A stretch of DNA of 64,000 nucleotides from Rhizodiscina lignyota. Taxonomy: Eukaryota; Ascomycota; Dothideomycetes; Aulographales; Rhizodiscinaceae. Below the pieces are notes generated by a model. It searched no databases. It saw only the letters and a list, made by a program, of their open reading frames with translations, and was not told where the DNA came from. Below are positions 42,280 to 55,434 of the stretch, one piece after another; within the stretch, counting starts at the first letter, position 1; every line of letters starts with the position of its first letter. The DNA lies in contig ML978123.1 of the NCBI GenBank assembly GCA_010015805.1, forward strand, positions 2,728,001 to 2,792,000, given 5' to 3'. The position numbers and the translations under genes were made by a program.

Positions 42280-44049
42280 ATGGGCAAACGTTCAAGAGAG
42301 GATGCTCATGGGGCGACCCAAGAGCCGGGCGACGACGTTAACGCCGCTCCGGTGAAGAAAGTAAAGAAAGAAAAGTCGGAAAAGGGCAAGGAAGTCAGGC
42401 GTCTAGCAAAAGCCGCTCGAAAGGCGGAGAAAGAGAAGCGCAAGGCGGACAGAGCCAAGCGCAGGGCAGAGAAGTCGAGAGAAAATGCCCTGAGAAACCG
42501 TTCAAGAGCTGCGGCGGAGAAATTGGAAGCGGCCGGTACGGATACGGCGGAGAGCATTGCCAATCCCTCGCTCGATTCCTCCGTTGCGCCCTCGAAAGGA
42601 ACATCCTCAGCGACCAGTCCTGAGGCAGATCCTACTCGAACGTTGCCTCAAAAGATTCCAGAGGAAGCATCGGCATATTCAGAAGACGCTGCACTTTCTG
42701 CACTTCCACAAGCTGACATCGACGCATTTCTCTCGACCCATCATATTACGATTGCCGACCCTCTCAGCCAGTCGCTCACGCTTCGACCAATCACCCAATT
42801 CTCCCATCTCCCGATCAACGACGAAAGTCTGAAAGCTCCCTTCGCTTCCTTCAAATCCCCTACACCTATACAGGCAGCAGCATGGCCATCGCTTTTCGCC
42901 GGCAGAGATGTGATTGGCGTGGCAGAGACGGGCTCGGGAAAGACGCTCGCATTTGGCGTGCCATGCGTGGTCCACATCCTTTCTCTCGAAAAGAAAAAGG
43001 GCCCCGGCGCAGTGATCGTGTCACCAACCCGTGAACTTGCTCTCCAAATCCAAGACCAGCTATCCTCGCTCGCAAAGATCAAGGGATTAACAGTGTCTTG
43101 CATCTACGGTGGCGTCCCAAAGGATGACCAGCGAGTTGCTTTGAAGAAATCCAACATCATCGTCGCAACGCCGGGCCGCCTGAACGATCTCCTGGGCGAG
43201 GAAGGTGCAAGCTCCTCTCTCAAGAAGGCGAAATATCTCGTTCTGGATGAAGCGGATCGCATGCTGGACAAGGGGTTCGAAGAGGACATTCGCAAAATTG
43301 TCGCCTCAACGGCGCCTGCGGACAAGCGACAAACCCTCATGTTCACGGCGACCTGGCCGCCTTCGGTGCGCGAGTTGGCCGCCACCTTCATGAAAAGCCC
43401 TGTGCGCATCTCGATCGGGGAGGACAATCCGAACGGCGAGCTCCGCGCGAATACTCGTATTGCCCAGACTGTCGAGGTGGTAGACCCACGCGCAAAGGAG
43501 ACGAGGTTGCTGCAATTGCTGAAGCAGAACCTTGCAGGCAAAATGAAGGATGATCGAATATTGGTATTCTGCCTATACAAGAAAGAGGCTACGCGTGTGG
43601 AGGAGTTCATCCGTTCGCGTGGTTTCCGTGTTGCGGGCATTCATGGAGACCTAAGTCAGGCACAGCGAATTGCGAGCCTTGACGCGTTCAAAACAGGCAA
43701 AGTGCCCCTGCTTGTGGCTACCGATGTAGCAGCACGAGGGCTTGATATACCTGCCGTGAAGCTGGTCATCAATGTGACGTTTCCACTTACTGCAGAAGAC
43801 TACGTGCATCGCATTGGAAGAACGGGACGCGCGGGTAAGGAGGGCAGGGCAATCACTCTGTTCACGGAACACGACAAAGCACTTTCAGGAGCACTTATCA
43901 ATGTTATGAAAGCGGCGGGACAGCCTGTGCCGGCAGAGTTGATGAAATTCGGTACGACGGTCAAGAAGAAGGCCCATGATGCTTATGGGGCTTTCTATAA
44001 AGACCCTGGAGATATGAAAAAGCCTACGAGGATCACGTTTGATGATTAA
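42280..44049 (+). CDS. DBP3: ATP-dependent RNA helicase DBP3
   Basis: Intronless, 589 residues from ATG 42280 ([11 protein letters not shown]). A Lys/Arg/Glu-rich N-terminus of about 100 residues carries nuclear and nucleolar signals ([12 protein letters not shown]). The DEAD-box core is complete: Q motif [13 protein letters not shown] near 191, motif I AETGSGKT near 216, [17 protein letters not shown] near 322, TATW in place of [30 protein letters not shown], and [10 protein letters not shown] near 511. The [12 protein letters not shown] variant of motif III is characteristic of the DBP3/DBP2 group. Dbp3 works in pre-60S rRNA processing in the nucleolus. The 3' end converges on the next gene with 108 bp between stops. 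Confidence 0.95.
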   Translation: MGKRSREDAHGATQEPGDDVNAAPVKKVKKEKSEKGKEVRRLAKAARKAEKEKRKADRAKRRAEKSRENALRNRSRAAAEKLEAAGTDTAESIANPSLDSSVAPSKGTSSATSPEADPTRTLPQKIPEEASAYSEDAALSALPQADIDAFLSTHHITIADPLSQSLTLRPITQFSHLPINDESLKAPFASFKSPTPIQAAAWPSLFAGRDVIGVAETGSGKTLAFGVPCVVHILSLEKKKGPGAVIVSPTRELALQIQDQLSSLAKIKGLTVSCIYGGVPKDDQRVALKKSNIIVATPGRLNDLLGEEGASSSLKKAKYLVLDEADRMLDKGFEEDIRKIVASTAPADKRQTLMFTATWPPSVRELAATFMKSPVRISIGEDNPNGELRANTRIAQTVEVVDPRAKETRLLQLLKQNLAGKMKDDRILVFCLYKKEATRVEEFIRSRGFRVAGIHGDLSQAQRIASLDAFKTGKVPLLVATDVAARGLDIPAVKLVINVTFPLTAEDYVHRIGRTGRAGKEGRAITLFTEHDKALSGALINVMKAAGQPVPAELMKFGTTVKKKAHDAYGAFYKDPGDMKKPTRITFDD

Positions 44050-44157
44050 ATGGTCATGGCAGTATGCTTGCATATAGACCGGCGTCCGGAGATGCTTTGA
44101 GTCCATGAAAAATGTATATACCTTATCGAACCGCTGGAAAACTTTCAAATAAAATGG

Positions 44158-45708
44158 TCATCCCTGGTCTAAATCTCTCCCATATGCTCTCCACCACAAT
44201 CCAATATTTGCGGCCACCAGCAGATCCATCATTTTAAGGCCTTCGTCCTCAATAATCAACTTGCCCAGTTTCGCCTGCTTCCCCGTGGCACCGCCTCCGG
44301 CCAGCTCCTGCCCAAGCCTCAGATCCATTGAACTTCCGCCAAAGCCGTCATCTTCCCAGTCCTCTCTGTCAACATGACCAACAGATAACGCCTTACGGGC
44401 GTGCGGACGCCGAAGAGGAGATCTCCGAATATGAGAGGTAATCGAAGTTTGAGATGATGACTTGGTATGGCTAGGCCTGGAAGGGAGGTTAAAGCGCAGT
44501 TCGCTAACTTGGACTGGCTCTTGCGCAGAGGCGAAGCCATTCCTGGAGGGTAGGCGATGCCGACATTTCAACGACGTCCCTATCGTGCTCTCTGAGAATT
44601 CGCATCGACCTTGCCAGGGACTGAGGAAGGTGTAGCCTTTAGTGCCAGAGCGTTTCGCACCACTGGCGACCAAGCGTCCACCTTGTTGTAGACCCGATAC
44701 TCCGCTCTCGGCGCTGTGCATGGAATATTCCCCGCTGCTGCGAAGATCGAGGCTCGATCTGAGGGGCTCTTCGCTTCGTAACGAGTCTGTAGAGTCGGTG
44801 TTTCGATTGCGGCCGATGAAATGGGATCCTTCCATCCACATACGCCGGCGGAACAGTCCATCATCTGATGCCATAGATGAAGTCTGACTGCTGGTCATTG
44901 AATGTTCTAGTGATGGCAAGGTGTCTGGCGTTCGCCGAGCTGAAGTTATATTTCCCGCAGGGAAAGATGGAGACCTTTCGCTCAAGAACTTGTCGTATCC
45001 GGGGTTATGGATCTCCATGTAAATGGGAGAACCGGCTGCTTTTGTACTTGATGAACCTGGATTTCGTATGCTTTCAGATGAAACTGCATGAACAGGCGGG
45101 TCCATGATATTTGCTACATTCCACTGTGCGCCGGACGCAGGATCTCGTCTAACGAGTATTACGGACGGAACTGTAGGCTCCACGTCTGCTAATGATCCCG
45201 TACCGGTTGAGGCCATCCCGGGACGAGGAGGGAGAGGTGGCTGTACAAGTTTTCGAGAGGGCAGTACTGGCTTCCTAGCGATAGATGGAGCGTTACCATA
45301 TGGCCCATCATACTGTTCCGGTGTCGGTGGAAGAGGCCTGTGGACGCCCTGGAGCTTGTGGCTGGCCCTCAAGTCATCCTGCGCCTTCGCAAGTAGTTTT
45401 GCATCACCAGGTCCAGGGACATGCACGTAGTACAAGCAACTTTCGACGTCTGCGGCGGCTACTGTCTTTGCCCTCGGCTTCAACGGTGTGAGAAATACAT
45501 CTGTTGCTGCTTAGCGACGTTCCGGAGCTTCCATGATGTGGCAACCCCTACCTCGACTTCCTGGAACGCGGGCCAAATACAGTACTAAAGGTTCTTTGAC
45601 TCTATGTGAAGGGTCTCTGGGATGCAGCGGGGGATTTGCAGCCAAAGCTGTGAGAGTTGATAATGAGTTCGCCTGGACGGCGAATGGAGGCTCCAACGAA
45701 GCATTCAT
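44158..45708 (-). CDS. Conserved fungal protein of unknown function
   Basis: Two exons, 45708-45552 and 45500-44158, with a 51-bp intron (GTAGGG...CAACAG) in phase 1; 499 residues. Splicing yields a continuous ordered block, KEPLVLYLARVPGSR-DVFLTPLKPRAKTVAAADVESCLYYVHVPGPGD, which supports the join. After residue about 130 the protein is Pro/Ser-rich (PLPPRP, PLPPTPEQY) and probably disordered. It ends with an ordered GKLIIEDEGLKMMDLLVAANIGLWWRAYGRD. Proline-rich motifs suggest SH3 or WW ligands, but this is inference. I recognise no named family. Confidence 0.7.
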
Positions 45709-46293
45709 GTTGGAGGAAACACTAAGAGAGAGTAGTTACCTGTGAGGCGAAGGGTTCATCATTAACATGAGGTGTCAATGGCAATTAAATTAAAGACGAA
45801 ATTAGGTGGCTTAAAGTTCAGGAGCAGCAGCAGCGAGCATCCGCAGATGTCCATGGCGGTTGCCTTGTTAAGCACCTTTTGCGTGTCTCGCGAGGCTGTG
45901 TTGCCGCGCTGGAGGTGGCAGGACGGCGAAAAGCCTCCTCTTAAAATGGTAGTATTGCGTTGCTCCCCTTGGCATACTCTATGTAGCGAACAGCTACGGG
46001 GAAGAACCAATCATAATTTCATCTCAACCTATAGAGAGTAAATTGCGGAAACAAGACTTGCTTGCGGAGTGCTGCAGCTGCAGACAAATAAACGTACCTT
46101 TTGGGGCTTAGCGTTGCAGCATTTGAACTTCGACTCTCACTCTTCGGTGCCAAGATTTCTTCCCACCGACCACAATTTTTCGAAATCGTACCGTCACCAG
46201 CCACACAGCGTGCGACACCCTTTTTTTCTACCTTTGTCACGAAGAACAGTCTCACAGGGGTAATACATCACACTTCTTACTCCGGATATCGCA
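45709..46293. promoter_or_regulatory. Divergent promoter region, unknown protein / SURF6
   Basis: 585 bp between divergent starts. The part near SURF6 is pyrimidine-rich (CCCTTTTTTTCTACC near 46207-46221). No gene supported. Confidence 0.35.
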
Positions 46294-48017
46294 ATGGGCG
46301 ACGAAGTCGAGGTACAATTGCTTCACCGCAACCCCACCGTCACGCAAACGCTAACACCACCTTAAGGAACGGCTCAAGAGCCACCCCAAAGCCTTCGAAG
46401 GCCTAATGTCCCTAATTCCTGCCAAGCTCTATTATGGTGAAGATACAAGTGTATGTCTCAATACGCTATTGTTCTGCGGCCCCAGCCACCTATTTACATG
46501 TGCCACAATAGGATCAATGGCAGCGCAAAAAGCAAACCAAGGAACAGAAACGCGCCGCACAGAAAGCAAAGCGAGACCCAGCATCACAGAAAAGTGCGAA
46601 AGACATTATGGACGAGAACGAACGAAAGCGTAAGCGGGAGATTGGAATGGAGGACGAGGAGGACGTCTACGATTTCAACGAACCTGGCATTGAGAAACCC
46701 CGAGAAGGCTTGAAGGGCACAAATCGGAAGAACAAGAAGCAGAAGACGGAGCTTGGTGAAGAGAAGGCTGATCAAGGTGAAAACAATGCCGCCGAGGCCA
46801 CCGAGGAGGGCATCTCCGAGAAGCAAAGAAAGAAAGCTGAGAAGAGGAAGGAGAAGGCTCAGAGGAAGAAGGAAAAAGCCGATCGAAAGAAAGAGAGAGC
46901 AGAGAAGAAGAAGGCGAAGCAGGTGACGGGAAAAGCTCAATCCGAGCCTGCGACCAGCGAGGAGCAGGACACCGTACCAGCGCAGAAGGATGAGCCTGTA
47001 ACTGCGGCAGCCCAGCAACCCGAGGACATGGATACAGGCGACATGGGCGAAGTCGATATTTCTGGACTACAAGAGCAAAACCACGAAGACTCTGCATCTC
47101 CCTCACCTGCAGCTGAGTCGCCACGTTCCGAAGAATCCGCTCACATCTCTACCTCTTCTATCTCTTCGATTCTACCTACTGCGACAGCCAACGATCCTGA
47201 AAAACTCGACAAGCCCGACAAGCCTGACAAGCTTATCATTCCCCCCAATTTCGATCATGAAGCGCTCCAGGCTCGGCTTCAAGCGCGCATTGATGCCTTG
47301 CGAGCAGCTCGCAAAGCAGATGGTCTTGACGGCAAGCCAGCGCGGAACAGACAGGAGCTCCTTGAAGCACGCCGTCGGAAGGAAGAGCAGCGCAGAGCGA
47401 GTAAGAAGGAGGCGCGGAAGATGGCGAAGGAAGATGAAATACGGTTGAAGGCCGAAGAGGAGTTGGCACGGTTGCGCGGATCCGGCTCCCCTTCGACACC
47501 GGACATATTTTCACCGCCCGAAAACAACTTCTCGTTTGGACGTATCGCTTTTACGGATGGTCAACAGGTGAATTCAGGCTTGTCCGGCATAATGGACATT
47601 AGGAAGCGGAAAGGGCCCCAAGATGCACGCACTGCACTTCAAGCTGCTCAGAAGAAGCACTCGCGTCTCAGCGGACTCGACGACGAGAAGAAGGCGGACA
47701 TAGAGGAGAAGGACCTGTGGCTCAATGCAAAGAAGAAGGCTCACGGCGAGCGCGTCAGGGACGACATGTCGTTGTTGCAGAAGGCGTTGAAGCGCAAGCA
47801 GAAGGCCAAGGCGAAGAGCGAGAAAGAGTGGACTGATAGGATCCAGGGCGTGGAGAAGGGCAAAGAGATGAAGCAGAAGAGGAGAGAGGACAATCTGCAG
47901 AAGCGGAGAGAGGAGAAAGGCGGAAAGGGAAAGGGAAAGAACAAGGTCGTCAAGAAGAAAGGCAGGCCAGGATTCGAAGGATCTTTCAGGTCTTCAGTGA
48001 AGATCAGGACAAACTAG
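46294..48017 (+). CDS. RRP14: Surfeit locus protein 6 / RRP14 ribosome biogenesis factor
   Basis: Three exons, 46294-46311 (only 18 bp), 46367-46450 and 46512-48017; introns of 55 and 61 bp in phase 0; 535 residues. Splicing produces MGDEVE-ERLKSHPKAFEGLMSLIPAKLYYGEDTS-DQWQRKKQTKEQK, the RRP14 N-terminal domain. The middle is charged coiled coil (Lys/Glu/Arg repeats). The C-terminal SURF6 domain includes LQARIDALRAARKADG, FGRIAF and SRLSGLDDEKKADIEEKDLW, and ends in a very basic KGKGKNKVVKKKGRPGFEGSF. Rrp14 is a nucleolar protein needed for both ribosomal subunits and linked to polarity in yeast. The exon-1 assignment relies on the match to the family start. Confidence 0.93.
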
Positions 48018-48386
48018 ACTGTGGTATATGTGCATACGGGATATTAACAGCATCGGACGTTCTCGAGATCCACATTAGGATACGGATCAGTGTCTTGTAG
48101 CTGTACAGATTCGAGTCTTATCTTCGACTCTCATAACTTCGAAGGTGCTTTGGGAATAGTTTGGCGGTGCTTTCGGAGTGCTCTCAAGGAAAGTCGTCGT
48201 CGCCACAGTCTGGCGTCTTACTCGCTCGAGCGCGAGCACCATTACATATATCAATGACATTGCTTAACCTCAACTGAAACGGTTTGGTATTGTAGTACAC
48301 GCATGTATCAAGTGAAAGCAGCTGTGCTCTAATGCAGTGTGATATGTACAATGCCGTTTAATGAACCCATTCTTGAACGGCCATCA
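48018..48386. other. Convergent spacer SURF6 / NDUFS8
   Basis: 369 bp containing both 3' ends. No supported feature. Confidence 0.3.
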
Positions 48387-49173
<787 letters not shown>

Positions 49174-49537
49174 TGTGGGCGTTGTGGTGGTGGTGGCCAA
49201 ATTGTTCGCGAGGTTGTGATGTTAGCAAGGTTAGCTCCAGCGTAATCGAGCGGCAGGTGATTGGCTGTTGCAAAAGCTTCGAGAATAACAAAAGATCCAG
49301 CGAGAACCTTTGCGCAAATGCTGGAGAATATATAAGAGGGTGAGAATTAACGGCACATGCGTCACATTAGAGGGATCGGAATACTATATCAATTCAAAGT
49401 TTGGTTCAATCACGTGACTGATATTGCAACCCCCGGCTTGGCGTCCAAGCTTCCGCCGTCATGAAAATCCAAAGCTATATCTCCTGGGTAAACTCACTCA
49501 CTCCACCAAACAGAATCTCCTCGACAGCTGTCTGAAT
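49174..49537. promoter_or_regulatory. Bidirectional promoter between two complex I genes
   Basis: 364 bp between the starts of NDUFS8 (-) and mitochondrial ACP (+). It contains an inverted CCAAT box in a strong HAP/CBC context (TGATTGGCT, ATTGG at 49260-49264), a TATATAAG near 49329-49336 and a TCACGTGA-like CACGTG at 49411-49416. The HAP complex controls respiratory genes in fungi, so co-regulation of the pair is a reasonable inference. Confidence 0.6.
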
Positions 49538-50165
49538 ATGTGGCGCCGTGCACTCCTGAACTCCAGCCGAGCTGCTGCTCAATCTTCCCTCCGCATACGA
49601 GCTCCAATTGCTCAGCGCGTCGTTCCGTCCGTCACACGAAGAGTCCAAAGAGACGTTCCTGTAGCGTGCTTCCAGTCTATCAGATGTTACTCTTCAGGCG
49701 GAGGTCTGTCGAAAGAGGAGGTAGAGGGCAGGATACTGGACCTGTTGAAGAACTTTGACAAGGTAAGCGCTATTCACGCGTTTGCTCAAGCCGAAATGCT
49801 GACTTTGATACAGGTCACGGATGCGTCCAAGGTATATTATCTTCGTCCTCTCACCATAACAAGCTCGAGACTCACAAGTCCAACAGTTGTCGCCAACATC
49901 ACACTTCACGAACGACCTCGGTCTCGACAGTCTGGATACAGTAGAGGTTGTGATGGCCATAGAAGAGGTGGGAGACTAGAATCACTCGAATCATTGTTTA
50001 CAGCTCACGATAGAGTAGGAATTTAGCATCGAGATTCCGGATAAGGAGGCTGATGCGATCCACACTGGTTTGTTCAAGGTCAGGCACATTGAAGGAATGG
50101 ATACTAATAGTGTACCAGTGGACAAGGCCGTCAACTACATTCTCAGCCAACCCGATGGCAAGTAG
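49538..50165 (+). CDS. ACP1: Mitochondrial acyl carrier protein (complex I subunit NDUFAB1)
   Basis: Five exons, 49538-49762, 49814-49831 (18-bp micro-exon), 49887-49967, 50019-50067 and 50119-50165, give 139 residues. Every junction is in phase. The presequence is MWRRALLNSSRAAAQSSLRIR. The carrier domain reads [76 protein letters not shown]. Ser96 in the DSL motif takes the 4'-phosphopantetheine arm. The protein serves mitochondrial fatty-acid (lipoate) synthesis and sits in complex I and Fe-S assembly complexes through LYR proteins. Four introns in 420 coding bases is dense but fits fungal ACP genes. Confidence 0.95.
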
Positions 50166-50772
50166 ACCGTAGTGAGGTGTGTAGAGCCATACTAACAGCA
50201 GTCACAGCCCATTAAGCGCCAAGAAGAAGTAGAGGTCGGGCGAGAGTCTAAGGATGGGAGGGAGGACATGTGAGCGGTCTCCGTGGACGCATTGTACATT
50301 TTGCCGCGGGAACAATTAGTCCTCGGAAGAGCTCTCCAATCGTGTACTATGAAATAGATAAAGCTTTCTGTCCTGGTTGGCATTTCTTTCCGATGCTCGT
50401 GCTGGCGTGACTTGTTACTCGGCTTCATATCTTCCCCATCGTGGAATGCCTCGAGCCAGTGCTAGAGTCGAGCTACGCCAAGCGAATCTCCTTATGCACG
50501 TTCAGGCAGCGCTTTGACCTCGAAACAAATTCACGATCAGAAAAATTATGCGCAACGTGCGGATTCGCCAATTCAACGACCATTACAATTGACCCCTCTA
50601 TTATTTCAGCCTTGACATGACTTGAGAGCGTCTCGCCCCTCCGTGTCCGCGCGCGCATGCGACCTACTGCCCACTTTGCGCAACCTCAACCTTCGTAACC
50701 CACGCCTCACGCCGAACAAGGACCTCACCGCCCAACACACTTTCGACGATCGCTACCAGTCACACACCCACC
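50166..50772. promoter_or_regulatory. Intergenic region upstream of VPS74
   Basis: 607 bp between two + strand genes. The last 100 bp are C-rich (ACACACCCACC just before the ATG at 50773), a usual fungal leader. Short frames are unrecognised. Confidence 0.35.
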
Positions 50773-52022
50773 ATGGCCTCGTCTGGATTGACGCGTAGGA
50801 GGGGGGCCGGACAGGCGACGAACGACACTGAGGAGGGTAGAGCGTCGCCCGCACCGAAAAGAACGGAGGAGAACCGCCTACCAGAGACGTCCTACGAGAA
50901 TTCAGAGAATGGCCACAAGATTGCATTTGATCCGCGAGATATCAGCGAGAGCGCAGAACGGAGCAAGCAGCCCAAGCTCACGCTTATGGAGGAGGTCCTA
51001 CTGATGGGCTTGAAGGATAAGCAGGTGTGTAACTCTGCCACACGATTTAGTTGAGTTGTAAGAGCGATACTCTGATAGTTGCTTTGATTGCAGGGCTATT
51101 TATCATTCTGGAACGATAACATTTCATACGCCCTCCGTGGATGCATAGTCATCGAATTGGCTTTCAGAGGGCGGATAAGCATGCAGAAGGACTCGTCGAG
51201 GAGGAGGTTCCCCCTCTCGGACAGAGTGATTGAAGTCATCGACGAGACACTGACAGGAGAAGTGCTTCTGGATGAGGCGCTCAAGATGATGAAGGGGAGC
51301 GAGAAGATGAGCGTGAGCTCCTGGATCGACCTCATGAGCGGTAAGCCACTGTTCTCAACCCTCCTGCTCGAGGACTCCCACTGATCAGCCACAGGTGAGA
51401 CGTGGAATCTCATGAAAATCGGCTACCAGCTCAAGCAAGTCCGCGAACGCCTCGCAAAGGGTCTCGTCGACAAGGGCATCCTCCGCACCGAGAAGCGCAA
51501 CTTTCTCCTCTTCGATATGGCCACGCATCCCGTCGCTGACGGCGGCGCAAAGGACGAGATTCGAAGACGTGTCCGCAATGTCCTTACCAACCGCACCGTC
51601 GTCCTCCCGCCATCACAGTTCCTCCCCGAAGAGATGGAGTTCAGATATCTGCGGACGATTTCGATGGTGTGCGCAGCTTACGCTGCGAACGTTCTCGAAA
51701 ACGCACTGTCGACGCTGGGCCATGAGGCAAGAGAACGAGCATTTGCTCAGGTGGACGAGCTACTTGCCGAGTATTCACAATGGCCATTCGCAAGGCGGGC
51801 TGGAGGTGGCCAAGGAATAGGAGCGAACTTGGGCCAGGTGATTAATGATGAGATTAACAATGCAAAGGACAAGGAGCTACAGCTGGAGGTAAGTGTTCAC
51901 AAATCGAGATGCTGTTACATCTGCACCGGCTGGACGTATTATGGGCAAGAATGCTAACTGAGGATTTCTAGGTTGTTGCAGCGTGCTTGAGCGTATTCAC
52001 AAGGCTTGACTCCCTCCTATGA
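50773..52022 (+). CDS. VPS74: Golgi phosphoprotein 3 homologue VPS74
   Basis: Four exons, 50773-51024, 51094-51340, 51395-51888 and 51972-52022; introns 54-83 bp; 347 residues. A polar N-terminus with TRRR lies before the GPP34 domain: [74 protein letters not shown], and the end [16 protein letters not shown]. Vps74/GOLPH3 binds phosphatidylinositol 4-phosphate on Golgi membranes and retains glycosyltransferases by linking their tails to COPI. The beta-hairpin segment that mediates tetramer formation is present ([17 protein letters not shown] region). Length and motifs fit the family. Confidence 0.95.
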
Positions 52023-52413
52023 GGAACTCTTCAATTGACACAGGAGTACGAGTTGGCGCTTCTAACCTCACCCTTCCTCCCTCCTTCCATCAGGACGAAA
52101 TCATGCTTTTGCCAGTGGTCTTCTCGCACCATCTGCAAACTTGGGCTTTTCAGGCAGGGCAGTCATGGTATTCTGCCACTTCTTTTCTGTATTAGATCCA
52201 TTGTAGTCGTGGTATCCCTTGATTTCTTTTGCCTGGCGTACGGGAAGCGTGTAAAGCACTTTCACGAAATGAAAAGCACATTGAGCTCTCCCAAAACGAT
52301 CAATATTCTTTCTACGACTAGCTCGCGGTAGAGCAATGCTGAGACAACGCAAGACACCCCAACCATAAAGCCCGCCACAACATCCAGAACCATGATCACT
52401 GCAGCGGGCTTCA
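52023..52413. other. Convergent spacer VPS74 / MFS permease
   Basis: 391 bp with both 3' ends, T-rich in part. No supported feature. Confidence 0.3.
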
Positions 52414-54395
52414 TTACAATGTGTAGACGAATTCGGGATTCTCCTTGTCCGTGAGATCAAGCCATCTATCAACAAGATCAGTATACGGTTGGTCTCAAAT
52501 TTCGGGATGGAAATTGCTAACTCTTGATTCTCCAGTCTCTGGTAGTGCGGTTCGTTCCTAATCTTTGCCTTCTTGTTGTTCATCCATCTGCAGTACCCAT
52601 AAATGAACAGTAGAAGGCAAATGCATACGCCCCAGCAAACGCAGATCGTGATCTCGGCGGGGACATAGCTGGTGCCACGGAAAGTCTGAGGGCCTAAGAA
52701 ATAGCATGTGAGCGTTTTGTATTAGCGTACGAAGTTCTCACAAAACTCACCAATGATATTGCCAGCACAATATCCAATCAGGTACATGGCGGCAATCGTC
52801 GTCTTCTTCGTATACCCGGCTACGTTGGTACTGATCAAGCTCAAGAGGCAAACGAACCCGGTCGGACTGGATTGAGTCATATAGTACCCTGCGAGCCTTC
52901 CACCAGGATGCTCCGCGGGAACGGCAATAATCAGGATCATGCCAACAAGACTAACAAGCATGCCGATGATCGAGATGAGAATGCGATTCTTGGTGTAGTC
53001 GCCGAGGAAACCGTTGGCGATGAGCGCCACGACTTCGACGGCACCGCCAGGCGTGCCGTAGAGGAGAGATTGCTGTGAAGTGTAGCCGAAAGACTTGATA
53101 AGGAGAGAGAAAAAGTTCGATATCGCGCCTACGCGTCAATCAGCGAGTGTCCTTAATATCCAAAACGGCAGCTTGCAGTCCTGGTGTGGCGAAATGGCAA
53201 AGCAAACGACATACCATTGGGGATATCAGCGATCAAGGCATAAAAGAAAAACGCCCAGGCCATAGGATCAAGCAACGCCTCCTTGACCTGGTAAAACTTC
53301 CAATGCTTGTTGCCAATACCTTGCTGGTTGACGCGAATACGTTCAATTGCGAGGAGGCGGTCTTCCGGGCTAAGCCAGCGGCATTTCGTCTGGTTGTCCG
53401 GGATAATAAAGAGGAAGACGACTCCCATGACGATGGTCAGGAGGCCAGTAACGAGGAAGATGATCTTCCATGGAGCAATGGCGCTTCCAAGGCGAGTGGC
53501 GCCTTTATCAATGCCGTATGCTACGAGTCCACCAAAGATCTATGCGCGTAAGTTACATCTTCAAATAGGAGTATATGGCTCACCTGTCCCATTCCATTGA
53601 AGGAGAACCATATTCCAGTTCTAGTCCCTTGCTCGGCTTTCGTGTACCACTGTGATGTGAAGAGCGCGAATCCTACGGGTGGTCAGATTTATGTGGAGTT
53701 GGTCGGGTCGGGCCGCTCACCAGGTGTCACAGCACTCTCGAAGAGGCCCAAGAAGAACCGAACAGCCACTGCTCCACCAAAGCTTTTCACACCCGCAAAG
53801 CAACTAAGGACAGTGCCCCACATGATGATGTTGAAGGCAGAGTATTTGCCAAGGGGCAGCCGCTGTAACAAGCGGTTCGTGGGATACTCCCACGCCAAAT
53901 AGCCAAAGTAGAACATGCTGGGAGATGCATCAGCTCTCGTCTTGAGCAAAGTTGGGATTACTTACGAGCCGAGCCAATTGTATTGTGTTCCATGCAATCC
54001 AATTCCTCCTTGGGCCACTGGCTCTGAGATTCCCATGATAGAAGCATAACTTAACGTTGTCTTGTCCAGATAATTGAGCCCATAGACCAGGCACATGACC
54101 TGATATCCAGTTCGTCAGGTATATTGCACTGGAACTGCAATCTGTGGTGGTTGCCTACCGGCATGAGATGCCAATCAATTGTCCTCAACAACCGCCTATT
54201 CGTCGCCTCATCAATCTCGATTACCTGGCCTTGATGCTCTGCAAACGCCTTCAGCGCCGCGTCCGCATCGTGCGAGTGCTTCAAAATCGTCTCCGCAACG
54301 ACGCTGGCATTGCGGCTCGCACCCTTCTCGGGGTCAATCGAATCGTCTATCGCCTGCATGGCATCGATGCCGCCCTGATTCTTCTCGGGGCCCAT
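52414..54395 (-). CDS. MFS permease of the Dal5/allantoate (anion:cation symporter) family
   Basis: Eight exons: 54395-54159, 54099-53966, 53917-53721, 53672-53584, 53539-53215, 53128-52751, 52693-52522 and 52465-52414. Introns are 44-86 bp and phases all agree; 527 residues. The cytosolic N-terminus ends in TNRRLLRTIDWHLMP, then twelve predicted helices begin with VMCLVYGLNYLDKTTLSYAS. Family marks are the YLDKTTLSYAS helix 1, WEYPTNRLLQRLPLGKY between helices 2 and 3, FFLGLFESAVTPG, and the C-terminal WLDLTDKENPEFVYTL. Dal5-like carriers take up allantoate, ureidosuccinate, vitamins or other carboxylates with protons; the substrate cannot be told from sequence. A TATTTAAATTTTAAA tract lies about 100 bp upstream of the start. 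Confidence 0.93.
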
Positions 54396-55434
54396 GTCGC
54401 TGCCGTCTGTCGCTGCCGTCTGTCACGTGTGGCGAGAGGAGGAGAGGTGGTGAGAGCTCAATGTCCTCGCTCGACATGGGCAGCTCATGGTATTTAAATT
54501 TTAAAGGTCCCTTGCGAGCTCCAGCCCACAAGGATGACGACTTATCGACAATCTCTCCCCGGAGCTGTGAAGTCGAACCGATAGAGTGGATCTACACGCG
54601 AGCACAGAGCAGAGCATTAGGCGAAACAGACGTCAGGTCAGTGATAAGCTCGCCCTATTGCCGCTTTCGCATTCCCACAGCAAAAGCGGCTGCCCCAGCA
54701 GCGCGCAACAGCGACATGCTACTTCCCCGGCAGTGTGTTACGTTACGGCATCGCAAGGTCGGGTCGAGCCAATTGTGCAAAAGTTTGCGAAGTGATTGGC
54801 GTCTGGGTTCTGGATAACGTACTATGACGAGGGAAGGTTGTGCTCTGTATCAAGTGGCCGCACTAGTGCGCTTTAGGAAGCTAGAAGGGACCGTGGAGAT
54901 ATTCCGCACCACATGTACTGTACTCCGCATATCAGGGAAGGTTTTGTGCAGATTTTTAGCAATTGGAGTTCGCCTAAGAGTGTATATTTGGAAGAGGGTC
55001 GCCATTTCCGAAATGGATGGCGGGAAGGAGCATTATCTTGACGTGTGGTCGTCGGAAAATGAAGAGACATGAGCGCGCGTTCACCACCACTTTGAGCGAA
55101 AGATACCACGATATTTGACGAGAGAGATCTGCGGTTGCGGTCTTCCGCAATTGGTTCGTAATAAATGCAAGGTGTTGCTTATTATATGGAGCCACTTGTG
55201 GAACCACATACCGTGACCGTCGCCGATTAAACAATTAAATAATAAAAAACGCAGAACAGCTGGAGTACCAATCTTGCGCGGAAGACCTCGTAAATGCATA
55301 ATGATCCACACTCATCTGGGTATCTCGTAGCATAAAGCAGAACGCGATGCTTCATAAATGCAAGTGAACGCCTCGAAATGCCGACAATTGTTCGCCAGTA
55401 ATGCTCAATGCATGTCCATCATAAACATTGCCTC
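54396..55434. promoter_or_regulatory. Upstream region of the MFS permease
   Basis: 1.04 kb between two minus-strand genes. A CACGTG lies at 54424-54429 and an AT tract at 54491-54505, both close upstream of the permease start at 54395. Remaining frames are short, overlapping and unrecognised. Confidence 0.4.
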
